DNA of 64,000 bases from Propionigenium maris DSM 9537 (lineage in GTDB: Bacteria; Fusobacteriota; Fusobacteriia; Fusobacteriales; Fusobacteriaceae). The notes under the pieces are model-generated. The model was not told where the DNA came from. It saw nothing but the letters and a program-made list of their open reading frames with translations, and made no database searches. The stretch spans positions 186,001 to 250,000 of the forward strand of contig NZ_BSDY01000002.1 in the NCBI RefSeq assembly GCF_027925155.1, given 5' to 3'. Positions within the stretch are counted from its first letter, which is position 1, and each line of letters starts with the position of its first letter. Below, one piece after another: positions 51,334 to 60,037 of the stretch. The translations under genes were made by a program, and so were the position numbers.

Positions 51334-53064
51334 TTATGCAGCTGCCTGTGGTGAAACTCTTTCTTCACCTTCAACGGGCTTACCAATAAACCTGACCATA
51401 GCAACAACAGATATTATAGACAGGGGTAAAACTACAGTTGCAGGAAGACCCATCCCTACTGGCAGATATCCGAATACTACAGATAATCCTGCCACAGACA
51501 AAGCATACACCAGCTGAGTTCTCACGTGGGACAGGTGATCACATCCTGCTCCCATAGATGACATGATAGTGGTGTCTGAAATAGGTGAGCAGTGGTCTCC
51601 AAATATCGCTCCAGTAAGTACAGCCCCGATACATGCAACAGTATAGGTATGAAGAGCCTCAGGAGCAACACCTGCATTCAACCCCACAGCATTGGCCAGT
51701 GGAATTGCCAGAGGCATTAAGATACCCATAGTTCCATAGGATGTACCAGTGGCAAAGGCTATAAATGAAGCCAGGATAAATATTATAGATGGCATAACAG
51801 CCTTTGGTATTCTAGATGACAGCATGGAGATCAGATATGTAGATGTTCCTAACTCCTTTATTACCGAGCTCAGAGACCAAGCCATTAGGAGAATAACACA
51901 AGTTATTATAAGGGGCTTCATACCGTGGATCCAGGTCTCTATAGCTTCCCCCACTGAAAGGATCCTCTGGGAAACTCCCATAAAGAGAGCCACTATGGAT
52001 GCAAATACTGCTGCCTGGAATAGCACAACAGAGGCATCTGAAGCTCCAAAGGTTTCCCTTATGGCAAAGGCAGAGAGAGGGCTCTCATTGACCCTTGCTA
52101 GTACCTCTCCATCCAGTGAAGATAAGCCGTTGTAGTAGAAACCGATAAATGAAAATAAGATCAGGATCCCAATAGGGATCAGGGCATTTCTCATCCTAGG
52201 AGTAACCCCCTCCTTAGGCATTGTAGATGTGGCTTCCCCCTCTAGATCCTCTGAATTAACAGGTGATGCTACCCCATTTAAACGGGCATTCCTTTCAGCT
52301 TTAAGCATAGGCCCAAAATCTCTAGACATATAGGAAGATATAGCTACAAAGGCCAGCATAAGGATGTTGTAGAATCTGTATGGAATAGTCTCAACAAAGA
52401 TCCCATAGGCATTGATATTCTCCATTCCAATGATAGCATAACCATCCTTGATAACGGAGATCTCATAACCAATCCATGTGGAGATAAGAGCAAGGCCTGC
52501 AATAGGTGCTGCTGTTGCATCTATGATAAAAGCCAGTCTCTCTCTGGATATTCTCATCTTATCTGAGATAGGTCTCATTATAGGACCGACGATCAGTGCG
52601 TTGGCATAATCATCAAAGAAGATAAAGAGACCCAGGATCCAGGTAATAATCTGTGCTGAGACAGGTGAATTTGCCCTTTTAGCCAGGGATTCAGCTACAG
52701 CTCTTGCCCCGCCCATCTTTGAGATAAGAGCAATAAGACCACCAATTGCAAGAACCTGTAAGATTATCCCGGCGTTCCAGGAATCAGCCATGGAATTAAT
52801 TATTCTGGTAATGATATCTGTGAATCCTCCCACAAGACCACCAAAGAATCCGCCTCCTTCCATTCCAAGTAAAAATGTTCCAGAGTACACTCCGATAAAG
52901 AGCGAAAGTATTACATTTTTAGTTACAAAGGCCAAGATAATCGCTATTGCCGGCGGCAGGAGTGTCAGGAGACCAAAGTACTCAGCGTTGGTAGCCACAT
53001 CTCCCGCAAAACTAAAAACAGATAAACTAATAAACATCGATAATACTAAACCTAAACTTCTCAT
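51334..53064 (-). CDS. lysW: NhaC-superfamily lysine transporter under lysine riboswitch control
   Basis: 576 aa, about twelve helices. The N-terminus has a signal-like helix. Core motifs are FIFFDDYANALIVGPIMRPISDK, DATAAPIAGLALISTWIGYE, FATGTSYGTMGILMPLAIPLAN and GAIFGDHCSPISDTTIMSSMGAGCDHLSHV, all typical of NhaC-superfamily amino-acid carriers. Two lysine riboswitches precede it on the same transcript, so lysine is the probable substrate and excess lysine shuts the gene off. Rodionov and colleagues used the name LysW for NhaC-type lysine transporters behind LYS elements, as I recall. Uptake rather than export fits repression by lysine. Confidence 0.88.
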   Translation of the reverse strand: MRSLGLVLSMFISLSVFSFAGDVATNAEYFGLLTLLPPAIAIILAFVTKNVILSLFIGVYSGTFLLGMEGGGFFGGLVGGFTDIITRIINSMADSWNAGIILQVLAIGGLIALISKMGGARAVAESLAKRANSPVSAQIITWILGLFIFFDDYANALIVGPIMRPISDKMRISRERLAFIIDATAAPIAGLALISTWIGYEISVIKDGYAIIGMENINAYGIFVETIPYRFYNILMLAFVAISSYMSRDFGPMLKAERNARLNGVASPVNSEDLEGEATSTMPKEGVTPRMRNALIPIGILILFSFIGFYYNGLSSLDGEVLARVNESPLSAFAIRETFGASDASVVLFQAAVFASIVALFMGVSQRILSVGEAIETWIHGMKPLIITCVILLMAWSLSSVIKELGTSTYLISMLSSRIPKAVMPSIIFILASFIAFATGTSYGTMGILMPLAIPLANAVGLNAGVAPEALHTYTVACIGAVLTGAIFGDHCSPISDTTIMSSMGAGCDHLSHVRTQLVYALSVAGLSVVFGYLPVGMGLPATVVLPLSIISVVAMVRFIGKPVEGEERVSPQAAA

Positions 53065-53097
53065 AGTTCCCCCTTTATGTAGATAAAATTATTTGTT

Positions 53098-53148
53098 AAA
53101 TAAAATGACTACCAAAATGGAAATCTGGTAGTCAAAGTAAAACCAGAT
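53098..53148 (-). promoter_or_regulatory. Terminator/antiterminator switch of the second lysine riboswitch
   Basis: Terminator stem GACTACCA / TGGTAGTC (53107-53133) with a T-rich but interrupted tail. The alternative stem ATCTGGT / ACCAGAT (53123-53148) shares both the terminator's 5' side and the 3' strand of aptamer helix P1. Ligand-stabilised P1 therefore frees the terminator: a repression switch. Confidence 0.75.
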
Positions 53149-53304
53149 AGCTCCCCATCATTCGATGACAGTGTTATAGCTGTTAACTAATAACCCCAGA
53201 AAAAGACCTTGTGGAGATCCTCTCTTCGGCAAATCATCCTTTCCCTCTCTTCACAGCCTTCCACTAGCTCCAGGAGTTACTCATAATCATCGCGACCTCT
53301 ATCC
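53145..53304 (-). promoter_or_regulatory. Lysine riboswitch aptamer 2 (gene-proximal)
   Basis: On the reverse strand: GGATAGAGGTCGCGATG, AGTAACTCCTGGAG, GGAAGGCTGTGAAG, GATTTGCCGAAGAG, TTTCTGGGGTTA, ACACTGTCATCGAATGATGGGGAGCTATC. This is the ordered consensus of the LYS element (AGAGGtGCG, AGTAA, GCCGAAG, CTGG, ACTGTCA). GATAG and CTATC close helix P1. Confidence 0.9.
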
Positions 53305-53324
53305 ATCTATTTAGTTTTGGCAAT

Positions 53325-53354
53325 AAAAAAGACTGTTTAGAATACTAAACAGTC
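53325..53354 (-). terminator. Terminator of the first lysine riboswitch
   Basis: GACTGTTTAG and CTAAACAGTC form a perfect 10-bp stem with a 4-nt loop and T6 on the reverse strand, between the two aptamers. Each aptamer thus has its own terminator. Confidence 0.88.
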
Positions 53355-53379
53355 AAATAATCATAAGTAATAATCAACT

Positions 53380-53539
53380 GATAGTACTCCACACCACGTG
53401 TGACAGTTGTATAGATATTATCTATACCCCCAGAATGCCTCCTTTAGCCTGGATCATCCTTCGGCAACCTCACCTTTTATCCATCTTCACAGCCTGCTAA
53501 GCTCCAAGGGATTACTCTTTGATAGTTGCGACCTCTATC
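53380..53539 (-). promoter_or_regulatory. Lysine riboswitch aptamer 1 (promoter-proximal)
   Basis: On the reverse strand: GATAGAGGTCGCAACTATC, AGAGTAATCCCTTGGAG, GCAGGCTGTGAAG, GGTTGCCGAAGGATG, TTCTGGGGG, CAACTGTCACACG and closing CTATC. It has the same consensus order as aptamer 2 but differs in stem sequences and variable loops, so the tandem is not a recent exact duplication. Confidence 0.88.
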
Positions 53540-53567
53540 TTCAACAAGTCATTTTATTTGTAATGAG

Positions 53568-53594
53568 TTTATAATTTTTTTTTAGATCTGTCAA
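53568..53594 (-). promoter_or_regulatory. Candidate promoter for the tandem-riboswitch transcript
   Basis: Reverse-strand TTGACA (perfect -35) and TATAAA separated by 15 nt (or TAAACT at 17 nt), about 30 nt before aptamer 1. Confidence 0.6.
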
Positions 53595-53820
53595 CATTTT
53601 TTTCACAGCTGCTGCCTTCCCCCTAAACTATAGGGACCTATGATATATCCGTGTCTTGCGCCTGTCCCTTAGCTTAAAATCACAGGAAATACAAGGTCAG
53701 AAGAAAGACGCCTGTACCGAAATCTGATATTTTCTAAGAACATCTTAAAGATATGGAAAGGGGAAAAAAGCCTAAAAGGGTAGCTTTGGGAAGCTTCATA
53801 GGAGGTTCTACTTTTTATAA
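53595..53820. other. Intergenic region
   Basis: No convincing gene. A 63-codon reverse frame here lacks a ribosome site and family features and was not accepted. Confidence 0.45.
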
Positions 53821-53821
53821 A

Positions 53822-53852
53822 AAACAACTCCCGGAAATACCGGGAGTTGCTT
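53822..53852 (-). terminator. Terminator of the small lipoprotein gene
   Basis: CAACTCCCGG and CCGGGAGTTG form a perfect 10-bp stem with a 5-nt loop, followed by T5 on the reverse strand, 22 nt past the stop. Confidence 0.9.
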
Positions 53853-53871
53853 ATCAACATTGCTTCTTCAA

Positions 53872-54252
53872 TTATCTTTCACTTTCTTCGCTGTTGGCAG
53901 CCAGGTAAACCTCGCTCATGAGAGCCATATAGTAAAGGTAGTTCTTTTCCTCTCCATTTACTTCCATACCAGAAAACTTAAAGGAATCTCCCGATACCTT
54001 GTAGCTGATAACTACCTCGTTCTTAGTATCCCTCTCATACTTGATACCCGTAAGATCCACATAGATCTCCTTATCCCTTCCCTTCTCCTTCTTCCAGGAA
54101 GTCTTGTCGAAGTACTTTTCAAAGGCCTCTCCCAGGGTCATCTCATTTAAAAGGCTGTCTTTATGATCTTTAATAAGAAGAACCTCTGGATCCTCCTTCA
54201 TACATCCTGTCATAGTCAGAACTACAATAAGCAGCATTAATAGTTTTTTCAT
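53872..54252 (-). CDS. Small lipoprotein of unknown function
   Basis: 126 aa. Signal peptide LLMLLIVVLTMTGC with lipobox (MTGC), then a charged domain with EAFEKYFDKTSWKKEKGRDKEIYVDLTGIKYE and VVISYKVSGDSFKFSGMEVNGEE. The pattern of a helix with a conserved-looking FDKTSWK followed by strands resembles small outer-membrane lipoproteins seen in several Gram-negatives, but no family name is certain. It is monocistronic with a strong terminator. Confidence 0.72.
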   Translation of the reverse strand: MKKLLMLLIVVLTMTGCMKEDPEVLLIKDHKDSLLNEMTLGEAFEKYFDKTSWKKEKGRDKEIYVDLTGIKYERDTKNEVVISYKVSGDSFKFSGMEVNGEEKNYLYYMALMSEVYLAANSEESER

Positions 54253-54793
54253 CTTTTACCTCCACATCATTAAATTACATGTTTTTATATTCTATAAGCC
54301 CCCCATCATTTTGTCAAGGAAGCTTCCTTCTATCTCTTCTTAATTTATTGACCCTCCAAGAATATCCCTTCATCCAAACCTGTGCCCTTTCTCTGGGGAA
54401 GAATATAAAAAGATCAGCTTTTAAAGGGATTATTATTAAGGCATTGTTATCTCTTTCTTTACTTTACAAAAATACAGATTATTTTCAACAGAGGTCGCTC
54501 CCTTTAAAAATAATATTTTTTATTAAAAAACTTGATTTTAAAACTAGTTAGTAGTATTATAAGAGGACTTCAGAATACAGCCTGAGGACAGCTTTTAAAA
54601 TTATTATTTGTCCCAGAGAACACCTTTCAAAAAACAGAGTGTTATTTTAAGGTTAAAGTTTGAAGACCATCCTAAAAAAATATTGTAAAAGATTGTTGGT
54701 GTGGGAATTAAAGAAGAAATCTTTGGAGATGTGTCTAAGGATTTTTTTATAAAAATAAATTACTAATTAGTACTATATTATTCAGGAGGAATT
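54253..54793. other. Intergenic region upstream of the third peptide importer
   Basis: No gene I can support in these 540 bases. A 90-codon + strand frame at 54279-54551 has no ribosome site and looks like chance. The last about 100 nt are A/T-rich and must hold the importer's promoter, but no clear -35/-10 pair stands out. Confidence 0.5.
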
Positions 54794-56311
54794 ATGAAAA
54801 ATTTAATGGGTTTACTGACAGTATTGATGTTAATTCTCAGCGGATGCGGGGAAGAGAAATCATCCAAGGAGAACACCTTAAAAACCAAGGTAGAGGGGGG
54901 AGAGCTTGTAGTAAGAATTTCCCAGGACATGGATTTCTTAGATCCCCATAAAGCCCTAGCTGCAGGTACTTACGAGGTTATGTTTAATGTTTTTGAAGGT
55001 TTACTGAAACCAACCAGTGAGGGGAAGTTAGTTCCAGCTGTGGCAGAATCCTTTGAAATATCAGAGGATAACCTTACCTATACCTTTAAGTTAAGGGAGG
55101 GAATCAAGTTCCACAATGGTAGAGATGTTCAGGCGGAGGATATTATCTTTTCCCTAACTAGAATCAGCGGAGATTTCCCAGGAAACTCAGTTGTAAGAGA
55201 CCTGGCTAAGAACATTAAATCTGTAAAGAAGATAGATGAAAATACTGTTGCAGTGGAGCTGAAGGAAGTGGATGGAACTATTCTCAGTAAGTTTACCACA
55301 GCTATTATTCCAAGGGATGTAACGGATATTGAAAAGACCCCCATTGGAACGGGGCCATATAAATTTATAGAGTATCTTCCAGGACAAAAACTTGTTATGG
55401 AGAAGTTTTCAGACTACTGGATAGAGGGAGTTCCAACTATAGACAAGGTGGAATTTGCAATCATCAAGGATGAGCAGAGTTCCATACTTTCCCTTCAAAG
55501 GGGAGAGATAGGCCTCTACCCGCGTCTGGGATCTACTCATATTCCTACTGTGGAGGTTACGCAAAATATAATCGTAACTGAGCAAAACCTTATGCAGATC
55601 CTATCTCTGAACAACAAGGTTAAGCCCTTTGACGATCTGAGAGTGAGACAGGCAATAGCCTATGCAATGAATTCCCAGGAGATCATCGATACTCTGGATG
55701 CTGGCCTTGGAAAACCCATCGGAACTAATATGAGTCCGGTTATGAAAAACTACTACAATGAAGAAACAGAGGGAACTTATACACATAATATAGAAAAGGC
55801 CAAGGAACTGTTAAAGGAAGCCGGATATGAAGATGGATTTGAATTTACTCTGAGCCTTCCTACAAACTACAGATTTCATGCTGATACAGGGGTAATTGTA
55901 TCGGAACAACTGAAGAAGGTGGGGATTAAAGCTAATTTAGTTGAGGTCGAGTGGGGAACTTGGTTAAAGGATATCTATGCTGGAAGAAAGTATGAGGGGA
56001 CTATTATTGCTCTAGACGGAAAGATCGAGCCATACGATATCTTAAATCGTTATATCAGCACTCACCGTAGAAACTTTATGAACTATGACTCTGAAAAGTA
56101 CGATGCAGTTATGAATAAAATTACCCAGACTACAGATGAAGAGGCTAAGAGGGAGCTATATAGGGAAGCTCAGATGATACTGGCTCAGGATATTCCAGTT
56201 GTATTTATCATGGCACCAGCAGGAATAGTTGCAACAGATACGGATCTAAGAGGATATACTCCATATCCTATCTATGTACAGGATATCTCCACCCTCTACT
56301 TCGTAAAATAG
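54794..56311 (+). CDS. dppA: Peptide-type solute-binding lipoprotein of the third importer
   Basis: 505 aa, SBP_bac_5 family. Signal peptide with lipobox LSGC then GEEKSSKE. Family marks: VRISQDMDFLDPHKALAAGT, YTFKLREGIKFHNGRDVQAEDI, IGTGPYKFIEYLPGQK and RVRQAIAYAMNSQEIID (read as DDLRVRQAIAYAMN). A strong AGGAGGA ribosome site lies before the ATG. It opens a complete five-gene importer on the + strand, 8 nt before the permease gene. Dipeptide, nickel-chelate or other small ligands are possible. Confidence 0.91.
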   Translation: MKNLMGLLTVLMLILSGCGEEKSSKENTLKTKVEGGELVVRISQDMDFLDPHKALAAGTYEVMFNVFEGLLKPTSEGKLVPAVAESFEISEDNLTYTFKLREGIKFHNGRDVQAEDIIFSLTRISGDFPGNSVVRDLAKNIKSVKKIDENTVAVELKEVDGTILSKFTTAIIPRDVTDIEKTPIGTGPYKFIEYLPGQKLVMEKFSDYWIEGVPTIDKVEFAIIKDEQSSILSLQRGEIGLYPRLGSTHIPTVEVTQNIIVTEQNLMQILSLNNKVKPFDDLRVRQAIAYAMNSQEIIDTLDAGLGKPIGTNMSPVMKNYYNEETEGTYTHNIEKAKELLKEAGYEDGFEFTLSLPTNYRFHADTGVIVSEQLKKVGIKANLVEVEWGTWLKDIYAGRKYEGTIIALDGKIEPYDILNRYISTHRRNFMNYDSEKYDAVMNKITQTTDEEAKRELYREAQMILAQDIPVVFIMAPAGIVATDTDLRGYTPYPIYVQDISTLYFVK

Positions 56312-56319
56312 GAGAAGTT

Positions 56320-57255
56320 ATGATTTATTTTATTAAAAGAATCGGCATAATGCTCTTCACACTGTTTCTTGTTTCAGTGATCTCCTTCTCGGTATTCCAG
56401 ATAATCCCTGGAGATCCTGCCCTTTCAAAGTTAGGGATGGAAGCTACCCAGGAACAGGTAGAGATGCTGAGAACAGAGCTTATGCTGGATAAACCACTTT
56501 CCACACAATATATTCACTGGGCAAAAAACATCTTAAGGGGAGATCTGGGGGAATCTATAAGGTTTTCAAGGCCTATAGAGGAACTTATAAAGGAGAGGAT
56601 AGTGGTTACCCTGACCCTGGGGATCTACGCCATCCTCATTGCAGTGGCTATAGGAATCCCCCTTGGTATCTTAAGTGCTAAGTACAACGATACCAAGCTG
56701 GGGGTCTTCCTCTCCGTCTTCTCTCAGGTGGGGCTTGCAATCCCAGAGTTTTGGCTGGGGATAATATTCTTAATTGTATTTGGGATTATATTCAGGCTCT
56801 TTTCCCTGAAGTATATTCCCTTTTCAGAGGACCCCATCTCCCACATAAAGATAATAACTCTTCCTGCCCTTGCCCTTGCTATATCCAGAATTTCAGTTGT
56901 AGCAAGACATATGAAGAATATCGTATTGGAGGAGCAGGAGAAGGACTATGTAAGAACAGCATACAGCAAGGGACTTTCAGCTAATAAGGTCTATATCTGC
57001 CACATCCTTCAAAATGCTCTGATCCCAACAATTACCATCATCGGTATGCTCACAGCAGGGGTATTGGGAGGAGCCATAGTGGTTGAACAGGTGTTTAACC
57101 TGCCGGGGATCGGAACCCTTTTAATTAACGGGGTTACCACAAGGGATATACCGCTGGTTCAGGCCATCATAACCTATATAGCCTCAGTAGTAGTAATCAT
57201 AAATTTTTTAATCGATATCCTCTACAGAGCTGTAGATCCGAGAATATCGATTTAG
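56320..57255 (+). CDS. dppB: Peptide/nickel ABC permease, DppB type
   Basis: 311 aa inner-membrane permease. N-terminal helix IKRIGIMLFTLFLVSVISF followed by QIIPGDPALSKLG, the EAA loop RTAYSKGLSANKVYICHILQN and the C-terminal DILYRAVDPRISI. It has the family's usual length and six-helix pattern and is tightly packed between the SBP gene and dppC. Confidence 0.93.
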   Translation: MIYFIKRIGIMLFTLFLVSVISFSVFQIIPGDPALSKLGMEATQEQVEMLRTELMLDKPLSTQYIHWAKNILRGDLGESIRFSRPIEELIKERIVVTLTLGIYAILIAVAIGIPLGILSAKYNDTKLGVFLSVFSQVGLAIPEFWLGIIFLIVFGIIFRLFSLKYIPFSEDPISHIKIITLPALALAISRISVVARHMKNIVLEEQEKDYVRTAYSKGLSANKVYICHILQNALIPTITIIGMLTAGVLGGAIVVEQVFNLPGIGTLLINGVTTRDIPLVQAIITYIASVVVIINFLIDILYRAVDPRISI

Positions 57256-57264
57256 GAGAATAAA

Positions 57265-58071
57265 ATGAATGTACAAGTCAAAGATCACAACCTGATAATA
57301 GGGGGAGGAATTTTGTCCTTCCTCCTGCTTATTATGGGGATCAGTTTTTTTTATCTGCCCCACTCAGTTACCGAGATACATACAAGCTTAAGACTCTCTC
57401 CACCTAGTTCCTCCTATCTTTTGGGGACGGACAACTTCGGAAGAGATATCCTCAGCCGGCTCATGAAGGGATCCCAGACAGCTTTTCTAGTAGGGGTGAT
57501 CTCTGTGAGTATAGGAAGTAGTATGGGGGTTTTTCTGGGAGCAGTCTCCGGATATTTCGGCGGCAGGACAGATGAGATCATCATGAGGATAATAGATGCC
57601 ATGATGGCTTTTCCAGGTATTCTCTTTGCCCTTATGTTTATCTCTGTATTTGGAGTGGGAATAGAGAATACAATGATAGCCATCGGGATAATGTCTATAC
57701 CTACATTTGCCAGGATAACCAGAAGTGGTTTCCTACGGGAAAAGGAGCTGGAGTATGTGAGAGCTGCCAGGGTAAGGGGAGCTTCCAACCTGAGAATCAT
57801 CTACCACCATATCCTCCCCAATGTTTTATCCCCGGTAATAGTAGCTGCAACTATGAGTTTTTCAAATGCTATCTTAGCGGAAGCAGCCCTTAGTTATCTG
57901 GGGCTTGGAGTACAGGCTCCCAACCCCAGCTGGGGAAGGATGCTAAGTGAATCACAGATGTACTTTATGACAGCTCCATGGTATACACTGGCCCCTGGAA
58001 TAATGATCAGTTTAACTGTACTGGCCCTTAATATGCTGGGGGATTTTTTAAGAGGTTATCAAAAAAGGTAG
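57265..58071 (+). CDS. dppC: Peptide/nickel ABC permease, DppC type
   Basis: 268 aa, slightly short for the family because the N-terminal cytoplasmic part is brief. First helix IIGGGILSFLLLIMGISFFYL, then LLGTDNFGRDILSRLMKGSQTA, EAA loop AARVRGASNLRIIYHHILPN and C-terminal LNMLGDFLRGYQKR, which lacks the usual DPRLR ending. It forms the channel with the DppB-type subunit. Confidence 0.92.
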   Translation: MNVQVKDHNLIIGGGILSFLLLIMGISFFYLPHSVTEIHTSLRLSPPSSSYLLGTDNFGRDILSRLMKGSQTAFLVGVISVSIGSSMGVFLGAVSGYFGGRTDEIIMRIIDAMMAFPGILFALMFISVFGVGIENTMIAIGIMSIPTFARITRSGFLREKELEYVRAARVRGASNLRIIYHHILPNVLSPVIVAATMSFSNAILAEAALSYLGLGVQAPNPSWGRMLSESQMYFMTAPWYTLAPGIMISLTVLALNMLGDFLRGYQKR

Positions 58072-58077
58072 GAAAAG

Positions 58078-59016
58078 ATGATTATTGATATTAAAAATTT
58101 AAATATATATTTTAATGAGAAGACAAAACTCCAGGCTGTTAACAACCTTTCATTCAGTGTTAGGAAGGGGGAGATATTTGGTCTTGTGGGGGAATCTGGA
58201 TGTGGAAAAAGCCTTACATCCCTTGCTATTATGAGGCTCTTAAGAAGAAATGCCTCCCTTTCTGGTGAGATCAATTTTTTAGGGGAAAACATCCTAGATC
58301 TTTCTAAGAAGGAGATGGGGTCTCTGAGAGGTAGGGACATCTCTATGATCTTTCAGGAACCTCTAACAGCCCTAAACCCCCTCCACAGGGTGGGAAAGCA
58401 GATAGATGAAGTTCTGAAGCTCCACACATCCCTGTCCAAAAGGGAGAGGAGGGAAAAAACTCTGAAACTCATGGAGGAGGTAAATTTAAGGGATTTAGAG
58501 GAGACATATAAAAAGTTTCCCCATGAGCTTTCAGGAGGACAGAGGCAGAGGATTGTAATTGCCATGGCTATTGCATGTGAACCCAAACTAATTATAGCCG
58601 ATGAGCCCACAACAGCCCTGGATGTAAGTACCCAGGCTCAGATCATAGATCTGTTGAAGGCAATAAATAAAAAAAGGGATAACTCCCTTCTCTTTATATC
58701 CCACGACTTAGATCTAGTAGATGGACTTTGCCACAGAGTGGCAATTATGTATGCAGGTCATATTGTAGAGATAGTAGAGAAACTAGGGGAGGCAAAACAT
58801 CCCTATACCAGATGTCTTTTAGATGCAATACCAAACCCGGCACACAAGGGAAGGGATCTCTACTCCATCCCAGGAAGGGTTCCCACCCTTGCTGAAAGAG
58901 GAGGGGGATGTCCCTTTGCTCCCAGATGCCCCATGGCAAGGGAAGGATGCCATGAAACCTTACCAGAACTTCTCGAGAGAAAGGATGGACATCTTGTCAG
59001 ATGTCCCTATGTATAG
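58078..59016 (+). CDS. dppD: Peptide/nickel ABC ATPase, DppD type
   Basis: 312 aa. Walker A GESGCGKSLTSLA, Q-loop MIFQEPLTALNPLHRVG, signature LSGGQRQRIVIAMAI, Walker [15 protein letters not shown] and H-loop LFISHDLDLV. The C-terminal extension has GGGCPFAPRCPMAREGCHE, the cysteine-rich oligopeptide-transporter tail. It starts 6 nt after the permease stop. Confidence 0.93.
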   Translation: MIIDIKNLNIYFNEKTKLQAVNNLSFSVRKGEIFGLVGESGCGKSLTSLAIMRLLRRNASLSGEINFLGENILDLSKKEMGSLRGRDISMIFQEPLTALNPLHRVGKQIDEVLKLHTSLSKRERREKTLKLMEEVNLRDLEETYKKFPHELSGGQRQRIVIAMAIACEPKLIIADEPTTALDVSTQAQIIDLLKAINKKRDNSLLFISHDLDLVDGLCHRVAIMYAGHIVEIVEKLGEAKHPYTRCLLDAIPNPAHKGRDLYSIPGRVPTLAERGGGCPFAPRCPMAREGCHETLPELLERKDGHLVRCPYV

Positions 59017-59025
59017 GTGAAGAGG

Positions 59026-59820
59026 ATGGAAAATATACTTGAAATTAGAAATTTAAAGAAGAGCTTCGGAGGTTCTAAATTATTTAAATCCAGAAATCCC
59101 AAGGTAGCTGTGGACAATATCTCCTTTGAGATAAAGAGGGGAGAGGTATTTGGTCTCGTGGGAGAATCGGGATGCGGTAAATCCACTACGGGAAATCTCA
59201 TAAGCAGGCTCCTCACTATCGACAGTGGAGAGATAATCTATAGAGGAAAGAATATCTCAAGCTTAAAGGGACGAGGTCTCAAGAGCATGAGAAAAAATAT
59301 CCAGATGATCTTCCAGGACCCCTACCACTCCTTAAACCCTAAAAAAACTTTAGGGTGGATCTTAATGGAACCCATGATAATTCACAATCTCTATACCAGG
59401 GAGGAGAGAAATAGAAAGATCCTGGAGATGCTGGAGATAGCTGGTTTTGACGAAACCTTTCTAAAGAAGTATCCTCATGAGCTTTCTGGAGGACAGAGGC
59501 AGAGGATAGCAATCCTCGCAGCTCTTATGTGTGAGCCTGATTTTGTCATAGCAGATGAATCTGTATCTGCCCTGGATGTGTCTGTTCAGGCACAGATATT
59601 AAACTTCATGAAAAAACTTCAGAGAAAGATGGGATTGACCTACCTCTTTATATCCCACGACCTAAATGTAGTTTACTATATGTGTGACAGGATAGCAGTG
59701 ATGAAGGATGGAAAGATTGTTGAGATAGATGAGGCGGAGAGGTTGTATACCAACCCAAAGCATCCCTATACAAGGGCTCTTTTAGAGGCGGTTCCAGGTA
59801 GAAATCAAATAGAGGATTAG
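59026..59820 (+). CDS. dppF: Peptide/nickel ABC ATPase, DppF type
   Basis: About 264 aa. Walker A GESGCGKSTTGNL, Q-loop MIFQDPYHSLNPKKT, signature LSGGQRQRIAILAAL, Walker B FVIADESVSALDVS (Ser instead of the usual Pro after DE) and H-loop LFISHDLNVV. It lacks the C-terminal cysteine extension of longer OppF proteins. A GTG at 59017 opens the frame, but AGGTGA lies 6 nt before the ATG at 59026, which is preferred. It is the last gene of the importer. Confidence 0.91.
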   Translation: MENILEIRNLKKSFGGSKLFKSRNPKVAVDNISFEIKRGEVFGLVGESGCGKSTTGNLISRLLTIDSGEIIYRGKNISSLKGRGLKSMRKNIQMIFQDPYHSLNPKKTLGWILMEPMIIHNLYTREERNRKILEMLEIAGFDETFLKKYPHELSGGQRQRIAILAALMCEPDFVIADESVSALDVSVQAQILNFMKKLQRKMGLTYLFISHDLNVVYYMCDRIAVMKDGKIVEIDEAERLYTNPKHPYTRALLEAVPGRNQIED

Positions 59821-59850
59821 CTTACATAAGCTAATCCTCCATTTTTTATT
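59812..59850 (+). terminator. Terminator of the third peptide importer
   Basis: GAGGATTAGCTTA and TAAGCTAATCCTC form a perfect 13-bp stem (loop CA) that overlaps the dppF stop codon and is followed by CATTTTTT. Confidence 0.92.
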
Positions 59851-60037
59851 TTAAGCTATATTACCGCTCCATTTTCTTATCACTTTATTTTAAAGTGCTA
59901 CTTCCTCCACTGTTTATAGTCAAAATTATAGGTGACAGAGTATAGCTTTGAAGGAAGTAGGTATAAAGATTTGAATAGTAACCAAAGAGAAAGATTTATA
60001 TACCACCTAAATAATAATGATGTTTAGAGGAGACCAT

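Noticed and set aside
54279-54551. 90-codon + strand frame upstream of the third importer
   Set aside because: No ribosome site, no recognisable protein features, and composition like the surrounding non-coding DNA.
59851-60037. Possible c-di-AMP riboswitch before trkA
   Set aside because: A long-range stem (CTACTTCC with GGAAGTAG) is visible, but I could not match the ydaO-type consensus.
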